A stretch of 64,000 bases of DNA from assembly GCA_950097015.1 (NCBI GenBank), contig CATNEN010000038.1:8814001-8878000 (forward strand), read 5' to 3'. Positions 11,078-22,440 of this stretch are shown here, one piece after another; positions within the stretch are counted from its first letter, which is position 1; each line of letters begins with the position of its first letter. The notes below the pieces were generated by a model. That model searched no databases, had not been told where the DNA came from, and was given only the letters and a program-made list of their open reading frames with translations. The stretch is from Macrostomum hystrix. Taxonomy: Eukaryota > Platyhelminthes > Macrostomidae. Made by a program: the position numbers and the translations under genes.

Positions 11078-14000
11078 TTAATTATTGAATAGTTTGCTTT
11101 GCTCAATACTATGTTTTTGCATTTGCTTTCGCATAGCTATCAGCTGGTCAACTATCGATCCAATGTTCGGCTTCTGAAAGATTTTCGGGATATGAATTAT
11201 TAGTATAGAAATCAGAGTTTTAAGCATTCACATTTTTTATTTTAGACTTTGAATATACATATTAATATAGTTTCACTTTAAGTATACTCTGATGTTCTGA
11301 ATGCCTGGAGTAATGACTGATGTTCTGACAGACTGGTGTAATGACTGACGTTCTTGAAGAACTGGGGTAATGACTGATGTTCTGAGGAACTGGGGTAATG
11401 ATTGATGTTCTGAGGGATTGGGTAATGACTGATGTTTTGAAGAACTGGGGTAATGACTGATGTTTTGAAGAACTGGGGTAATGACTGATGTTCTGAGGAA
11501 CTGGGGTAATGACTGACGTTCTGACAGACTGGGGTAATGACTGATGTTCTGAGGGACAGGGCAATGACTGATGTTCTGAGAGACTCGGGTAATGACTGAT
11601 GTTCTGACAGACTGGGGTAATGACTGATGTTCTTGAGGGATTGGGGTAATGACTGACGTTCTGACAGACTGGGGTAATGACTGATGATCTGAGAGACTGG
11701 GATAATGACTGATGTTCTTGGGGGACTGGGGTAATGACTGATGTTCTTGATGGACTGGGCAATGACTGATGTTCTGAGAGACTGGGGTAATGACTAATGT
11801 TCTGAGGGACAGGGGCAATGACTGATGTTCTGAGGAACTGGGGCAATGACTGATGTTCTGAGGAACTGGGGCAATGACTGATGTTCTGAGGAACTGGGGC
11901 AATGACTGATGCTCTGAGGAACTGGGGTAATGACTAATGTTCTGAGGGACAGGGGCAATGACTGATGTTACTCACCCGATCAGCACTGTCCGGTAGAACT
12001 TCAGAGCTAGAATGATGAGTAGGTCTGACAACAGTCTTGGAATCGGCAGTCGCCGGGACCTCAGACGCCGCCGAAGGCAGCCGTTCGCTTTCGGCAAGTA
12101 AATTGGCGCGGAACAGCAAATTGGTTAGCAGCAGCTGATAGCTCTGGATTGGGTGGCGGCATACAGGAAAATACTGTTGCATGGTTGTTACAAAACATAG
12201 ATACCGTTAACAGGAAACTTGTCTAACAGGAAACTGATCTTGTCTAACGGGAAACTGAACTTGTCTGACAGGAAACCGATCTTGTGTAACAGGAAACTGA
12301 TCTTGTCTAACAGGAAACTGAACTTGTCTGACAGGAAACCGATCTTGTGTAACAGGAAACTGATCTTGTCTAACAGGAAGTTGACCTTGTCTAACAGGAA
12401 ACTGAACTTGTCTAACAGGAAACTGATCTTGTCTAACAGGAAACTGAACTTGTCTAACAGAAAACTGAATTTCTCAAACAGGAAACTGATCTTGTGTAAC
12501 AGAAACTGATCTTGTCTAACAGGAAACTGATCTTGTGTAACAGGAAACTGATCTTGTCTAACAGGAAACTGATCTTGTCTAACAGGAAGTTGACCTTGTC
12601 TGACAGGAAACTGATTTTGTGTGACAGGAAACTGACCTTGTGTAACAGGAAACTGACCTAGACTAACAGAGAATGACCTAGCACCCAATAGAACAGAGGA
12701 AATAAGGACGAAAAAAGTTAAGCAGTCTACATACAAGAATACGAAATAGGGTTTTGCAACTAGAGATTTGTGAAGAAAAAAGCAGGTCGATGACGAGGGC
12801 CAATCACGCATGATATGGCAGACAAAAAATGTGCAAAAATCGGCATAACTGGAATCAGATTCCTCTACCTCAGTTGCCCAGGGAGACAGACAAGTCAAGC
12901 GTGAGGAAAAAATGATGCAAAACTGAATTCTCAAATTAACCAGAGAATTAATGAGAATGAAACATAGGGCAGCATTTTTTCATCAGCTAGCAGCAATTCA
13001 CGCAAGCAAGTTGGTCCATCGGCATGAGTTTGCGCTAAGCTGTAGGTAAATTCGGCGTCTGCTGAGAACGAAAAGCACTTTTTCCCTGGGGAAATTCCAG
13101 GGAGTTTTGATCCAATTCCACCATGTGGATCAAAATTTACCGTCTTTTACGATAAACCAACTTTCAAATACATCCGATGTCAGCATCGTCGAGATGTTCA
13201 GCGATTTTATTGGAACACCTCGGTGAAAGAACAACATTTGTCTTTCACAACATGAATCTCTATGGCGAATTGCAAATAATAATAATAATAATTGCAGCAG
13301 GGCTGCGGGCAGTGGCACATCATTTAGTGACACTAGACCCGCAGCCAGCGAGGCAATTCTGCCCATTACGCTGACTCCTGAGCACAAACGCACACAGATA
13401 CTGTACGCAGGCATACGCTCACACAGGTGTGTACATCTGCCCTGACTTTCTCGTCGTCTGGCTGTGACTCTTACTTGGCCTTGGAGGTTGGTCCTGAAGG
13501 GCGTAAGTTGCACGAAAAGCCAACAAGCCTTCTCTCTGCGCCCCAAATGAATGTGGCCTCGCCGCGGAATCGAACTTAGGGACCTTGGCGCGAGAGGCAA
13601 TGTGTTGACTGTTCAGCCACTCACCTCCTGCCTTGGTCATCATCCTACACCAGTCAGTCATTCAGTTGGTCATCATCCTACACCAGTCAGTCATTCAGTT
13701 GGTCATCATCCTACACCAGTCAGTCATTCAGTTGGTAATCATCCTACACCAGTCAGTCATTCAGTTGGTCATCATCCTACACCAGTCAGTCATTCAGTTG
13801 GTCATCATCCTACACCAGTCAGTCATTCAGTTGGTCATCATCCTACACCAGTCAGTCATCATCCTACACCAGTCAGTCATTCAGTTGGTCATCATCCTAC
13901 ACCAGTCAGTCATTCAGTTGGTCATCATCCTACACCAGTCAGTCATTCAGTTGGTCATCATCCTACACCAGTCAGTCATTCAGTTGGTCATCATCCTACA

Positions 14001-16754
14001 CCAGTCAGTCATTCAGTTGGTCATCATCCTACACCAGTCAGTCAATCAGTTGATCCTCATTCAGATTTTTATTAACCCTACCTATTCTATTCTATTCTAC
14101 TCTTTTCGATTAAAATTCAAGTTCCACTCCTTAGCTTTTTATGAACTCAGCAGTAAACAATGCCGGGGTTGTTACAAGCAGACTATCACGCTAACAAAAC
14201 TAAAAGCTAAATTCAGGACACAAAATACACTGCGCTTACAAAAGCAACAGAGTACATCGTATGAAACTTGAAAATAAGAAAATTACAGATTAGAGTCCGC
14301 TGACGCGTCACAGAAGCAGACTTTATCTGTAAGTCTAACCTGAGCAAAAAATGACTGCTCTGCCCTCGCAAGCCGACAGTCGCCAGTTGTCAATAAACAG
14401 CTCGGGAAGCTAGGTCACGTGTCTAAATTTGAGCACAAGATCTCTAATCTAGGGATAAAGAAAACTGCAGGGAACGAGGAACTCGAGAGAGAAAGAGAGA
14501 GAGAAAGGTCAGAAAGTCGAGAGAATCGAGATGAAATCTTAATTATTTTTTTGTAAAGAAAGAAACTACCTAGCTACGTGTAGACTGCGTAGCTTGCTTC
14601 TGTGAGAATTACTACTTTAGTAAGAAAAGTTAATAAATTTTCAAATGCTAAAGTAAACAGACAAGAGTCAGTTTTTCAGCAACTGAATCTTTAACAGAAA
14701 ATAAATTTGTCTAGAAAACTCAAGGCAAGAGACTATAACGTGACACAATAGTGATCAAACGCGCCTCTATTCTCCGACGACTCGAAACACTTCTCCGACA
14801 ACTCAAACGCTTCTCTAACGACTTCAAAGCGTCTTAAACGACTCAAATGCTTCTGTAACGACTCAAACGCTTCTTAAACGACCTAAATGATTCTTAAACG
14901 ACCTAAATGATTCTTAAACGACTTAAATGCTTCTGTAACGACTCAAACGCTTCTTATACGACTTAAACACTTCCATAACGATTCAAACAATTCTATAACG
15001 ACTTAAACAATTCTATAACGACTTAAACAATTCTATAACGACTTAAACAATTCTATAACGACTTAAACAATTCTATAACGACTTAAACAATTCTATAACG
15101 ACTTAAACAATTCTATAACGACTCAAACGCTCTCTAACGACTCAAACGCTCTCTAACGACTCAAACGCTCTCTAACGACTCAAACGCTCTCTAACGACTC
15201 AAACGCTCTCTAACGACTCAAACGCTCTCTAACGACTCAAACGCTCTCTAACGACTCAAACGCTCTCTAACGACTCAAACGCTCTCTAACGACTCAAACG
15301 CTCTCTAACGACTCAAACGCTCTCTAACGACTCAAACGCTCTCTAACGACTCAAACGCTCTCTAACGACTCAAACGCTCTCTAACGACTCAAACGCTCTC
15401 TAACGATTCAAAACGCTTTTCTGAGCGACCACGCACTTTTTGAACGAATAAATCATTTTTCTCACAACCTGACGATGACTGTTCACACAAACAGTTTACT
15501 TATAAGTACAACAGTCATATAAAGTACATTTAGCACCATCATAGATTCCCACCTGCTAAACATAAAGTAGCCAACCTGGCAAAGACGCGGATAAAAAAGC
15601 ACTAACCGTTTCGTTCAGCGTCCGGCGATGCCGCATGCTGTGCAGGGCGTCCCACGCAAGCCGATATCGCTCGGGCAGGGCCGAATAGGCCAGGTCTGCC
15701 ATGCCAGCAGGGCAGGCCAGCGGAGTCTCCAGCAGCATTCGGTAGTTGCAGACACTGGACTCCAGCACCGAGGCCAGCCTAGATGCGTTGGCGCAGCGCA
15801 GGTGCACTAGAGTCCGCCTGCGCTGCGGCCAGTTGGGCGCAGAGTCTCGACTGCCGCGCTGGCTAGGGCAGGGCTCGCCGTTCGGCATCGCCATGGCAAC
15901 AAGGCGGCTGTCGCTGGCGTTGCTTGTGTCAATTTGCCAGCCGTCCCAGACGCTTTTTTAATGAACACATCAACAAAGTCGTTAGAGAAGTGTTTGGGTC
16001 GCATAAGAAGCGTTTGAGTCGCTATAGAAGCGTTTGAGTCGTTAGAGAAGCTTTTGAGTCGTTACAGAAGCGTTTGAGTCGTTACAGAAGCGTTTGAGTC
16101 GGTAGAGAAGCGTTTGAGCCGTTAGAGAAGCGTTTGAGTCTTTAAAAAAGGGTTTGAATCGTTTAAGAAGCTTATAAGTCGTTTAAGAAGCGTTTGAGTC
16201 GTTTAAGAAGCGTTTGAATCGTTAAAAAGGCGTCTGAGTCGTTAAAAAAGCGTGTGAGTCGTTAGAGAACCTTATGAGTCATTAGAAAAGCTTCTGAAAT
16301 GACTTACTAACGTTGCCTGTACTATTTTTATCGGGCTGACCATAAGAAATTTAAATTAACAATTCGATACTAACCCAATAACGCCGTGAAAGCCACTTAG
16401 CAGGTGATAGGACCCATCGCGCTGAGTGGCATTGTCGAACGGGCACAGGCGGTACTCGTACTGCCCAATGTTGGTGGCGAAGCAGCGGCCAAGCAGGCCG
16501 GTCACCAGGTGAGACGGGCCGCTGGGCGGCTTTGCCGGCACCGTCTTGACTGGCTGCTGCTGCTGCGGTTGAAAAGCTGAACGAGGGCTGTTTAGCATTT
16601 TAATTGGTATCATCGTGCCGATGGCATTGTTTGCCGCAGTTGCTGGCAAAGCGCCAGAGGACAGGACAGATGGAATCCAAGCGCAAAGTGTAGCCATAAA
16701 CAGTAGAAGCTCAGCAGTCAATGTGAGGCCAGCACATGTGTTGGCAGCACACAT
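11078..16754 (-). CDS. GNPTG: N-acetylglucosamine-1-phosphotransferase gamma subunit
   Basis: Four coding exons join in phase: 16754-16375, 15952-15607, 12143-11976 and 11173-11078, giving about 329 residues (human 305). In vertebrates this Golgi subunit assists GNPTAB in adding GlcNAc-1-phosphate to lysosomal-enzyme mannoses, the first step of mannose-6-phosphate tagging. Residues about 8-30 form a signal peptide. The MRH-type lectin domain shows SGPSHLV, GRCFATNIGQYEYRLCPF, FHGVIGVWDGWQID and CNYRMLLETPLACP. LPERYRLAWD and a leucine-rich helix follow, then a basic C-terminal helix (DQLIAMRKQMQKH). Exon 3 has a second possible acceptor at 12173; 12143 aligns without a gap to the family. A 39-nt GT-AG intron (16802-16764), or alternatively a trans-splice acceptor, precedes the ATG. 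Introns 1-3 hold five minisatellites. The last two exons are short and rest on phase and weak similarity. Confidence 0.82.
11285..11969. repeat. Minisatellite, 27-28-bp unit, about 25 copies
   Basis: Units built on GACTGATGTTCTGAGGAACT and GGGGTAAT, with many variants (GACAGACTGG, GAGGGACAGG). Located in GNPTG intron 3; it abuts the donor of exon 3, which sits inside a GTTACTCACCC segment where the last unit breaks off. Confidence 0.93.
12198..12665. repeat. Minisatellite, 21-bp unit, about 22 copies
   Basis: Units of AACAGGAAACTGATCTTGTC plus one base, in GNPTG intron 2. Because 21 is divisible by three, both strands show spurious frames (QFPVRQD-type and KLILSNR-type heptads). Confidence 0.93.
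13277..13625 (-). repeat. SINE-B copy, near full length, in GNPTG intron 2
   Basis: Read on the minus strand: a tRNA-like head with AGTTCGATTCCGCGG (B box), GAGGCCACATTCATTTGGGG, GTCAGGGCAGATGTACACAC, then CCCGCAGCCCTGCTGCAA and an (AAT)n-type tail at 13277-13297. It shares this order with the copies at 25840, 47755 and 63087. Confidence 0.8.
13630..14052. repeat. Minisatellite, 33-bp unit, about 13 copies
   Basis: Units contain GGTCATCATCCTACACCAGT and CAGTCATTCAGTT; one unit is shortened at about 13857. It starts at the 5' (head) end of the neighbouring SINE-B, so the array may have grown from the insertion flank. Open frames through it are artefacts. Confidence 0.95.
14765..15420. repeat. 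Minisatellite, 19- and 20-bp units, about 33 copies
   Basis: Three blocks are seen: degenerate TTCTxxAACGACTCAAACGC units (14765-14990), homogeneous TTCTATAACGACTTAAACAA (20 bp, to about 15120), and homogeneous CTCTCTAACGACTCAAACG (19 bp, to about 15410). It lies in GNPTG intron 2, on the 3' side of exon 2 in transcript sense. It is the inverted counterpart of the array at 15985-16300. Confidence 0.96.
15985..16300. repeat. Minisatellite, 20-bp unit, about 16 copies, inverted relative to 14765-15420
   Basis: The unit GAGTCGTTAGAGAAGCGTTT is the reverse complement of AAACGCTTCTCTAACGACTC, the consensus of the array on the other side of GNPTG exon 2. It lies in GNPTG intron 1. Confidence 0.96.
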
Positions 16755-17206
16755 TTTTAGTGCCTGCAAATTGCAGAAAGTAAATCATACATTTAACTTT
16801 ACCTGATTGATTAAAATACACACAGCTGGACGTACTTCACTTACACCTAGGTCACTACAAGGTCAGTTAGTAAGATAAGCAGCTCCTGAGATTTCAGTTT
16901 TACTTACAGCAGTTTACATTCTTATTTTCATGAATATTTCCATGCCGATAGCAAATATTTGTTTATCTATAGAAAGTACACTAGAGTTGAGACAAAACCA
17001 CTTTGCCCGATCAGGCGAGGATGGAACAAAGAGGCCTTTGTATTATCAATTTATGAGCGCAGAAAATTGTCATATACATTATACTTCAGACATAATGTTG
17101 CATAGCTACTCAAAAAATGGACAGACTAAGCCAATTTAATTGCTAGTTTCTGGTTGCATAATATCATTAAACTAAATTATCAAAACCTAAGTACCATTTA
17201 TTAATC

Positions 17207-17304
17207 AATCACTTAATTAAGTGATTAAATCACATATTTACCTAAGATGTGAATCTCAATGAAGTTATTATTATTCTTTGAATAAGGTTTAGTCTTAGGT
17301 AAAT
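17207..17304. repeat. Palindrome and inverted repeat next to the SINE insertion
   Basis: AATCACTTAATTAAGTGATT (17207-17226) is a perfect palindrome. ATTTACCTAAGA (17236-17247) and TCTTAGGTAAAT (17293-17304) are exact inverted repeats around a 45-bp centre. That centre recurs at 18973-19020. Confidence 0.7.
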
Positions 17305-17310
17305 TTAGCT

Positions 17311-17636
17311 GAGGTTGTAGCCTAGTGGTTAGGGCGTCGGACTCATGACTTGAAGGTCGGAGGTTCGATTCCCGACTCCACTGGAACAATTTGCGCACTT
17401 TAGCAAGACACTTAACTCTGCATTGCTTCAGTTCACCGAGCTGTTAAATGGGTACCAGCATCAGCTGGGATAATTGAAGGTGGGTGTGGCGTCCCCCCAG
17501 TCCGTGGACTGAACAGCTATATGCAGCATTCAGATACGCTGCGCATTAGCTGCGGCTGTGCTGTCGGCTGCACATCTGACCCAATTGGGGCAGGTGTAAT
17601 CAATTATTATTATTATTATTATAATTATTACCTAAA
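17311..17636 (+). repeat. SINE-A, full-length tRNA-derived SINE
   Basis: The tRNA-like head begins GAGGTTGTAGCCTAGTGGTT. A tRNA-unrelated body follows, with GGGTACCAGCATCAGCTGG, GTGGCGTCCCCCCAGTCC and CAATTGGGGCAGGTGTAATC, and the element ends in an (ATT)n tail (about 17600-17636). Other copies lie at 7770, 35895 and 52575, with fragments at 2490 and 25095. No intact tRNA cloverleaf with anticodon function is claimed. Confidence 0.88.
17318..17372 (+). promoter_or_regulatory. Internal Pol III promoter of SINE-A (A and B boxes)
   Basis: The A box TAGCCTAGTGG (17318-17328) and the B box GGTTCGATTCC (17362-17372) match the tRNA consensus, with 33 bp between them. Confidence 0.8.
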
Positions 17637-20600
17637 AACAGAATCCCCAAGTACCATTCTCATTTATAATGACTTTGTTCAAGTTCATGTACTTCTATTA
17701 GATATTATAGATAGGCCTATATCCAAAAAATGGACAACAGTTTTTCATCCCTAAAAATTTCAGACTGACAAGAATCATTAAACTTTTATCAGAATTTATT
17801 TCATGTTAAGGGATCTATAAAGCAAAAGTCAACCAAAATGAACAAAAGTGAAACTACCATTGCACCTAATAGCCCATATGAGATATTTTAACATATTCTA
17901 TGCCAATAAATATTGGTAACATATTTGAAAATTAAACAGACATAAATTGCTTTTTTATAAATTATAGCTATTTAAGTTTGTTTTATACAAAGTTTTTATA
18001 ATATCCATTACAGTCATTAGACAGAAAATTAGGGTTCTGATTAACATATAAAAAAGCATTTTGTGGGATTAATATGTACATGAGTACATTAGCCATACAA
18101 AAAGAAAATTATTAATGTACAAAATTTTTTTTACTAACAATGACAATGAGGTAATCATTAATTGTTTTATATATAATTAAGTAAATAAGAGTTAACTACA
18201 TAAACATATTTAAATATTTAAATATTTTCCATATAAAATTCTACCAAACTTTTATAGATATTGTAAATTACTAAGTAGTTTTTAATGAAATATATAAATT
18301 AAAATTCTTATTCTTAAAAATGGTTTACTAAAGTTTACATATAATGCATTAAATGACATTTTTCAATGAATTAGCTTGAGTTAATTTGAATGCATGTGTT
18401 GCATGTACCATTCAACTTAATATGTTTCTCTGAGTTAAAGTGTCTTTAATTTTTTAGGTAAAAATCAAAACCTGACTAAAGAGTCAGGACTAATTAAATT
18501 TTTACTCATTTATTATACTTGTCCAGGTGTTTTGATTTTTATGAGTGATTGGTAGGCCTAGCATATATGTATCTGATATGCCCAAGAGCTAAGCTGCTGA
18601 AATATTTTCAATTCACCTCTATTCTATCTACGTCTAGCTTAATGAATATTATTGTTATCTTCAATTATTATCTTTAGCAGAAAGGCAAATTAGGAATTGC
18701 TATTTCTAAGAAATTTCTAAAAAAGAAAATCTGGGAAATCGACTATCTTTTCCTGATATTGCACTCACTTTAGATGTTATGCTCTCAATCAGATTATATT
18801 TGGATGGTCTCAAAGCAAACAATCACAAAGATGAAGACTCACTATAAAATTACCAAGAGAAGGTGTTTCCCAAACACAAGTGTTTAATGGTTACTCATGG
18901 ATCCTTTTGTTAGTTCACAACTGGTGGAATATGGTTTCAAATTAAATATCAGATAGGAGTTCCAGGAATTCTAATCTCAATGAAGTTATTATTATTCTTT
19001 GAATAAGGTGTAGTCTTAGGCTTAGAGCTGGCCAGGGATAGCAATGGCTAGCAAAAGAGAGTAAATGGATTAGGTCAACTGCAGCTGGCTTCAATTAAGG
19101 AAAAGCTCGTGCAAAAGGAGGTAGTGAGAAGGGTGGAAAAGGTTTGGAAAATGTTTGGCAAACACTTTCTCTCAATGCAAGAGCTTTTATATTATTTGAT
19201 CAAAAGGCTGTCATTCAACAGGAGTTTCTAAGCAAATCCTATAGCTCTTGCAAAGGCATTTTCACATAAGAGAAAAAACTGAATATTTTTTGGTTTTCAT
19301 AAGCACATATAGATATAAATTGCATGAGTTAAATAGTAACACTTCACTGCCAAGCCATAGGACCTAAAAATATATGAAATTCATGAATTTAATGCTTGCA
19401 CTTAATTTTATATATACTTTTATTATGGTACTTAACTGAAATAAAAAAACTGATCTGGTATATAGTGTACAATATACATTAAGATGTATGTTTCATATGT
19501 TTCATAATGTTTCATACAATCTATACTCTGGATCATGTAGTTTATAGAAAGCATAAAAAATTTGTAGGCCTAGCCAAAATAAATTTAGAATAGTTGGTAT
19601 GAAAAGTCAGTATCAGTGTTGTGACATATAATTCGACCAATTTATATAAGTAAACTGGTTACTTGTTTAAAAAATAAGTACAAAAACTGTGTAAAAGCAT
19701 CAAAGATAAAGACAGACTAATAGGTAGCTTAGTAGCTAGGCCTAGCTACATGTATAATTGTTGTAATGTTGTTGTCAAAAGTAAACATAAAGTGATAAAC
19801 GTTATGTAAGATTTTATGGATTTTAGTATTCATACATATAATTAATAGTGATTAGGGCCTATTTCTGCTTTAGTTTTTACTCTTAGTGATAGTCATGTTG
19901 AATTCCAGTTGTTTTGGCCATATGCAGTTTTAGCCATATCCACTTTGGCCAAAAGCCATTTCAGCCATAGTAGTTTTGGCCAAAAGCCAGATGAACATAG
20001 TAATGCTACATTATTCTACCAAATCGGCAGCCAATTCCATGGCAGTAAATACTTTAATTTAGTGCAATGCTCAGCTTATTTCAGTTTGAAACCTCTTTGA
20101 CACTGGCATTGCTTTAAATAGCACACTTTAATATAGGATATCAAAATAGCTCAGGTACTAACTTAAACAGTATCAGGATAAATCATTATTCATAAGTCAT
20201 CCCAAGTTAAATCATAAACTGTAAGCTTATTTTATTTGGTTTGGTCTTGTATCACTGTATCAGATAGGCCTATAGTTTTTAAAACAGCTCTTGCAACTTG
20301 CAAGGAAAGGACAACAATAAAATAAATTTCTCGCTTTTTTAATAAGTTCACTAGGGGCCTAAGATGCCTTTTGGGTCCCATAACAGTTTATTTAAGACCT
20401 TTTTAGTATCTTTGTGCCCGTTATCGTCACATCTAGAGCGTTATAGCTAATTATCCAATTGTTCAATTGTCAGCTTTGATTTTGCCCCAGTAAATTACAA
20501 TAGCACGATATTAAATGGTATTAAAATAACATGGTAAATTTCAAACATACGAATATAGCTTCGCAATATACTAAAAAGCACAGAGAAGTTCGTAAAAAGT

Positions 20601-20800
20601 ACAACTAATAATGTACGTTTTAGGTACGAAACGTTCTTTGATTTTTTATGTTAAACATGTACCTAATTTATTAAATATTTGACTACAAATACTGACTTAG
20701 AGCAAGCATTTATTTAATATACTTTAAACTAATTAAAAAGGCAAAACTAAAAGGGTTTTTATACTCAGATGTTTCTACTAAAAACTACTCTAAGTTTAAA
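17637..20800. other. AT-rich region without a supported gene
   Basis: Open frames are short and without recognisable protein features. A 48-bp near-identical copy of 17252-17299 occurs at 18973-19020. A short hairpin CCTGACT-AAAG-AGTCAGG lies near 18472, inside a larger inverted pair (AAAATCAAAAC with GTTTTGATTTT). Positions 19910-19990 show short TTTGGCC/AGCCAT periodicity. Nothing else is seen. Confidence 0.5.
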
Positions 20801-21740
20801 TGCGCTATGTCGTTTCAAAGTAAAGCAGTTAGAAATTTATTAACCTTTGACCCTTCATTACCATTATGCCGTCACGGCAAGCCTTCGCCCCTTGAAGATC
20901 AACGACAGTCAACTTTGCGCCCGCCGCCTGACCCCAGTACAGCTGAATCCAGCTGCTTCTGGTTAAGCCCGACTCAATGTATTTGCTATTTTGCTTTTGA
21001 CCGCATGCAGCTGCATAATTTCCCCCCGTCATTTTTCTATCTCAATAAATTATCACCGGTGTGGAGCCATTGCTCGTGGGTTTATCGAATCGTAAAATCT
21101 GATACTTTTATGTTTTACAACTAGTTCTACAAAATAATTTAACAATAAATTACGATTTAGGTGTCTCCTCTTAATATAACAGCACGCGCCGTCGATAACC
21201 GCTAGGCCGAATAAAGGGCGGATGGTAAGTCTGAGGTTAGAATTTGGGGCCCGAGGGATAGACGTCTCCAATTGATTGAAGACGTGCAAAGACGTGAAGC
21301 TCCTGAAGCTACAGCAGAGTGAAGAACCTGAAATATACATGGTAGGGTTACTGCCACATGGTCAAAAGGTCGATTGTTTCGAAAGACTTCTCTCGCCTTT
21401 GACATAAATAGAAAAAATAACCCTAATTTAAACGGCACGAGATGCTGCTTTAAAATCCTAGATTCGCCAAGTAATAGGGCAACTTTTTCATTCGCTTTTT
21501 CATCGGTTGTAGTGCACATCTTGTGTTCCTCTGTGGTCGCCAAGAATTGTCACTACGCAAGAAACTGCACAAGTGCATGAGAAAATCTGTATTCTTTCTG
21601 AATACATCTTCGCGAAAAGCATTCATCGTACGTTGTATTCTTGAAATGACGAACACAGAAATTCTGTTTTGTAATAAGTTGATAAATAATCGCTATTGGG
21701 AAACGCTCGTCGGCAGTCGGCTTGGCGGTAGCGTGCCTTG
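20801..21740. other. Mixed-composition interval, no supported gene
   Basis: A GC-richer patch (20860-20960) and several open frames of 60-110 codons on both strands exist. None shows a family motif, signal peptide or convincing exon edges. The 3' flank of the LINE remnant begins near its right end. Confidence 0.4.
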
Positions 21741-21744
21741 ACTT

Positions 21745-22440
21745 ACTTGACTTAGCGGCAGGGAGCCTCCATGACGGACGCAGCGAGGAGGCGGCCGGTG
21801 CCGCCCATATCGCTAACCCCTGGCAGCCGGACGGCCTCCAGTGAGGCGGTGCCGCTTAGGGTGGTCCGTCGGTCGGTTCCGCCGCGTGATCTCCCTCGCC
21901 ATAGGCTGGGAAGAAATCAGCTCGGCCGGTATCGCGGAGGAAGTGGGCGAGCTGTGGAATGCTATCGGGCGAGCAGGCTTCGACTAGGGTCGGCACCGGC
22001 CCGAGATGTTTTAGCCTAGCCCGGGTGAAGGCCGGGCAGTGGCAGATGAAATGCTCGGCGTTTTCACGTCCGGAGCAGCAGAAGGGACACGTTTCCTCAG
22101 GCACGTGGCCTTGGAGGTAGCGGTGTCTGGTGAAGCAGCCATGTCCCGAGAGGGCCATGGTGACTGCTCTCAGGTCTCTGCGATTTAGCCTAAGCAAGGC
22201 TTTACGCAGGTTACTAGAGGGGGTTGGCACCGCAGCCCTGGACTGGCGACAGTTCAGGGTGCTAGACCACCTCCTTCGGTGTTGGGTCTCCATCCAGCGT
22301 TGATGTTGGAGTTTACCACAGAAATAGGGATCGGGGCCTCCGGGCCCGGGCCCATCAGGGAGCTGGCTGCTCCAGCCTTTGCAAGCTGGTCCGCCATCTC
22401 ATTCCCTGTGCGGTAGCGTGCCTGTTGGTATTATATTTCC
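21745..22440 (-). mobile_element. LINE (non-LTR retrotransposon) 3' remnant: RNase H end plus C-terminal zinc motif
   Basis: On the minus strand the segment [15 protein letters not shown] is the end of a retroelement RNase H. It is followed, after a one-base frameshift in a GC run near 22340-22350, by [20 protein letters not shown]-type sequence and the zinc motif CPFC...[13 protein letters not shown] (C-x2-C...H-x3-C). The frame ends at 21856. No reverse-transcriptase domain is present upstream, so the copy is truncated. The composition is more GC-rich than its flanks. Confidence 0.72.

Noticed and set aside
11976-12182. First exon of neurochondrin starting at an ATG at 12182
   Set aside because: It would join in phase to an acceptor at 9805, but the same segment aligns without a gap to the GNPTG C-terminal part when joined to 15607, and the later exon at 11173 completes that gene.
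17311-17385. A functional tRNA gene
   Set aside because: A and B boxes are present but the segment runs into a SINE body with an (ATT)n tail and no sound cloverleaf could be drawn.
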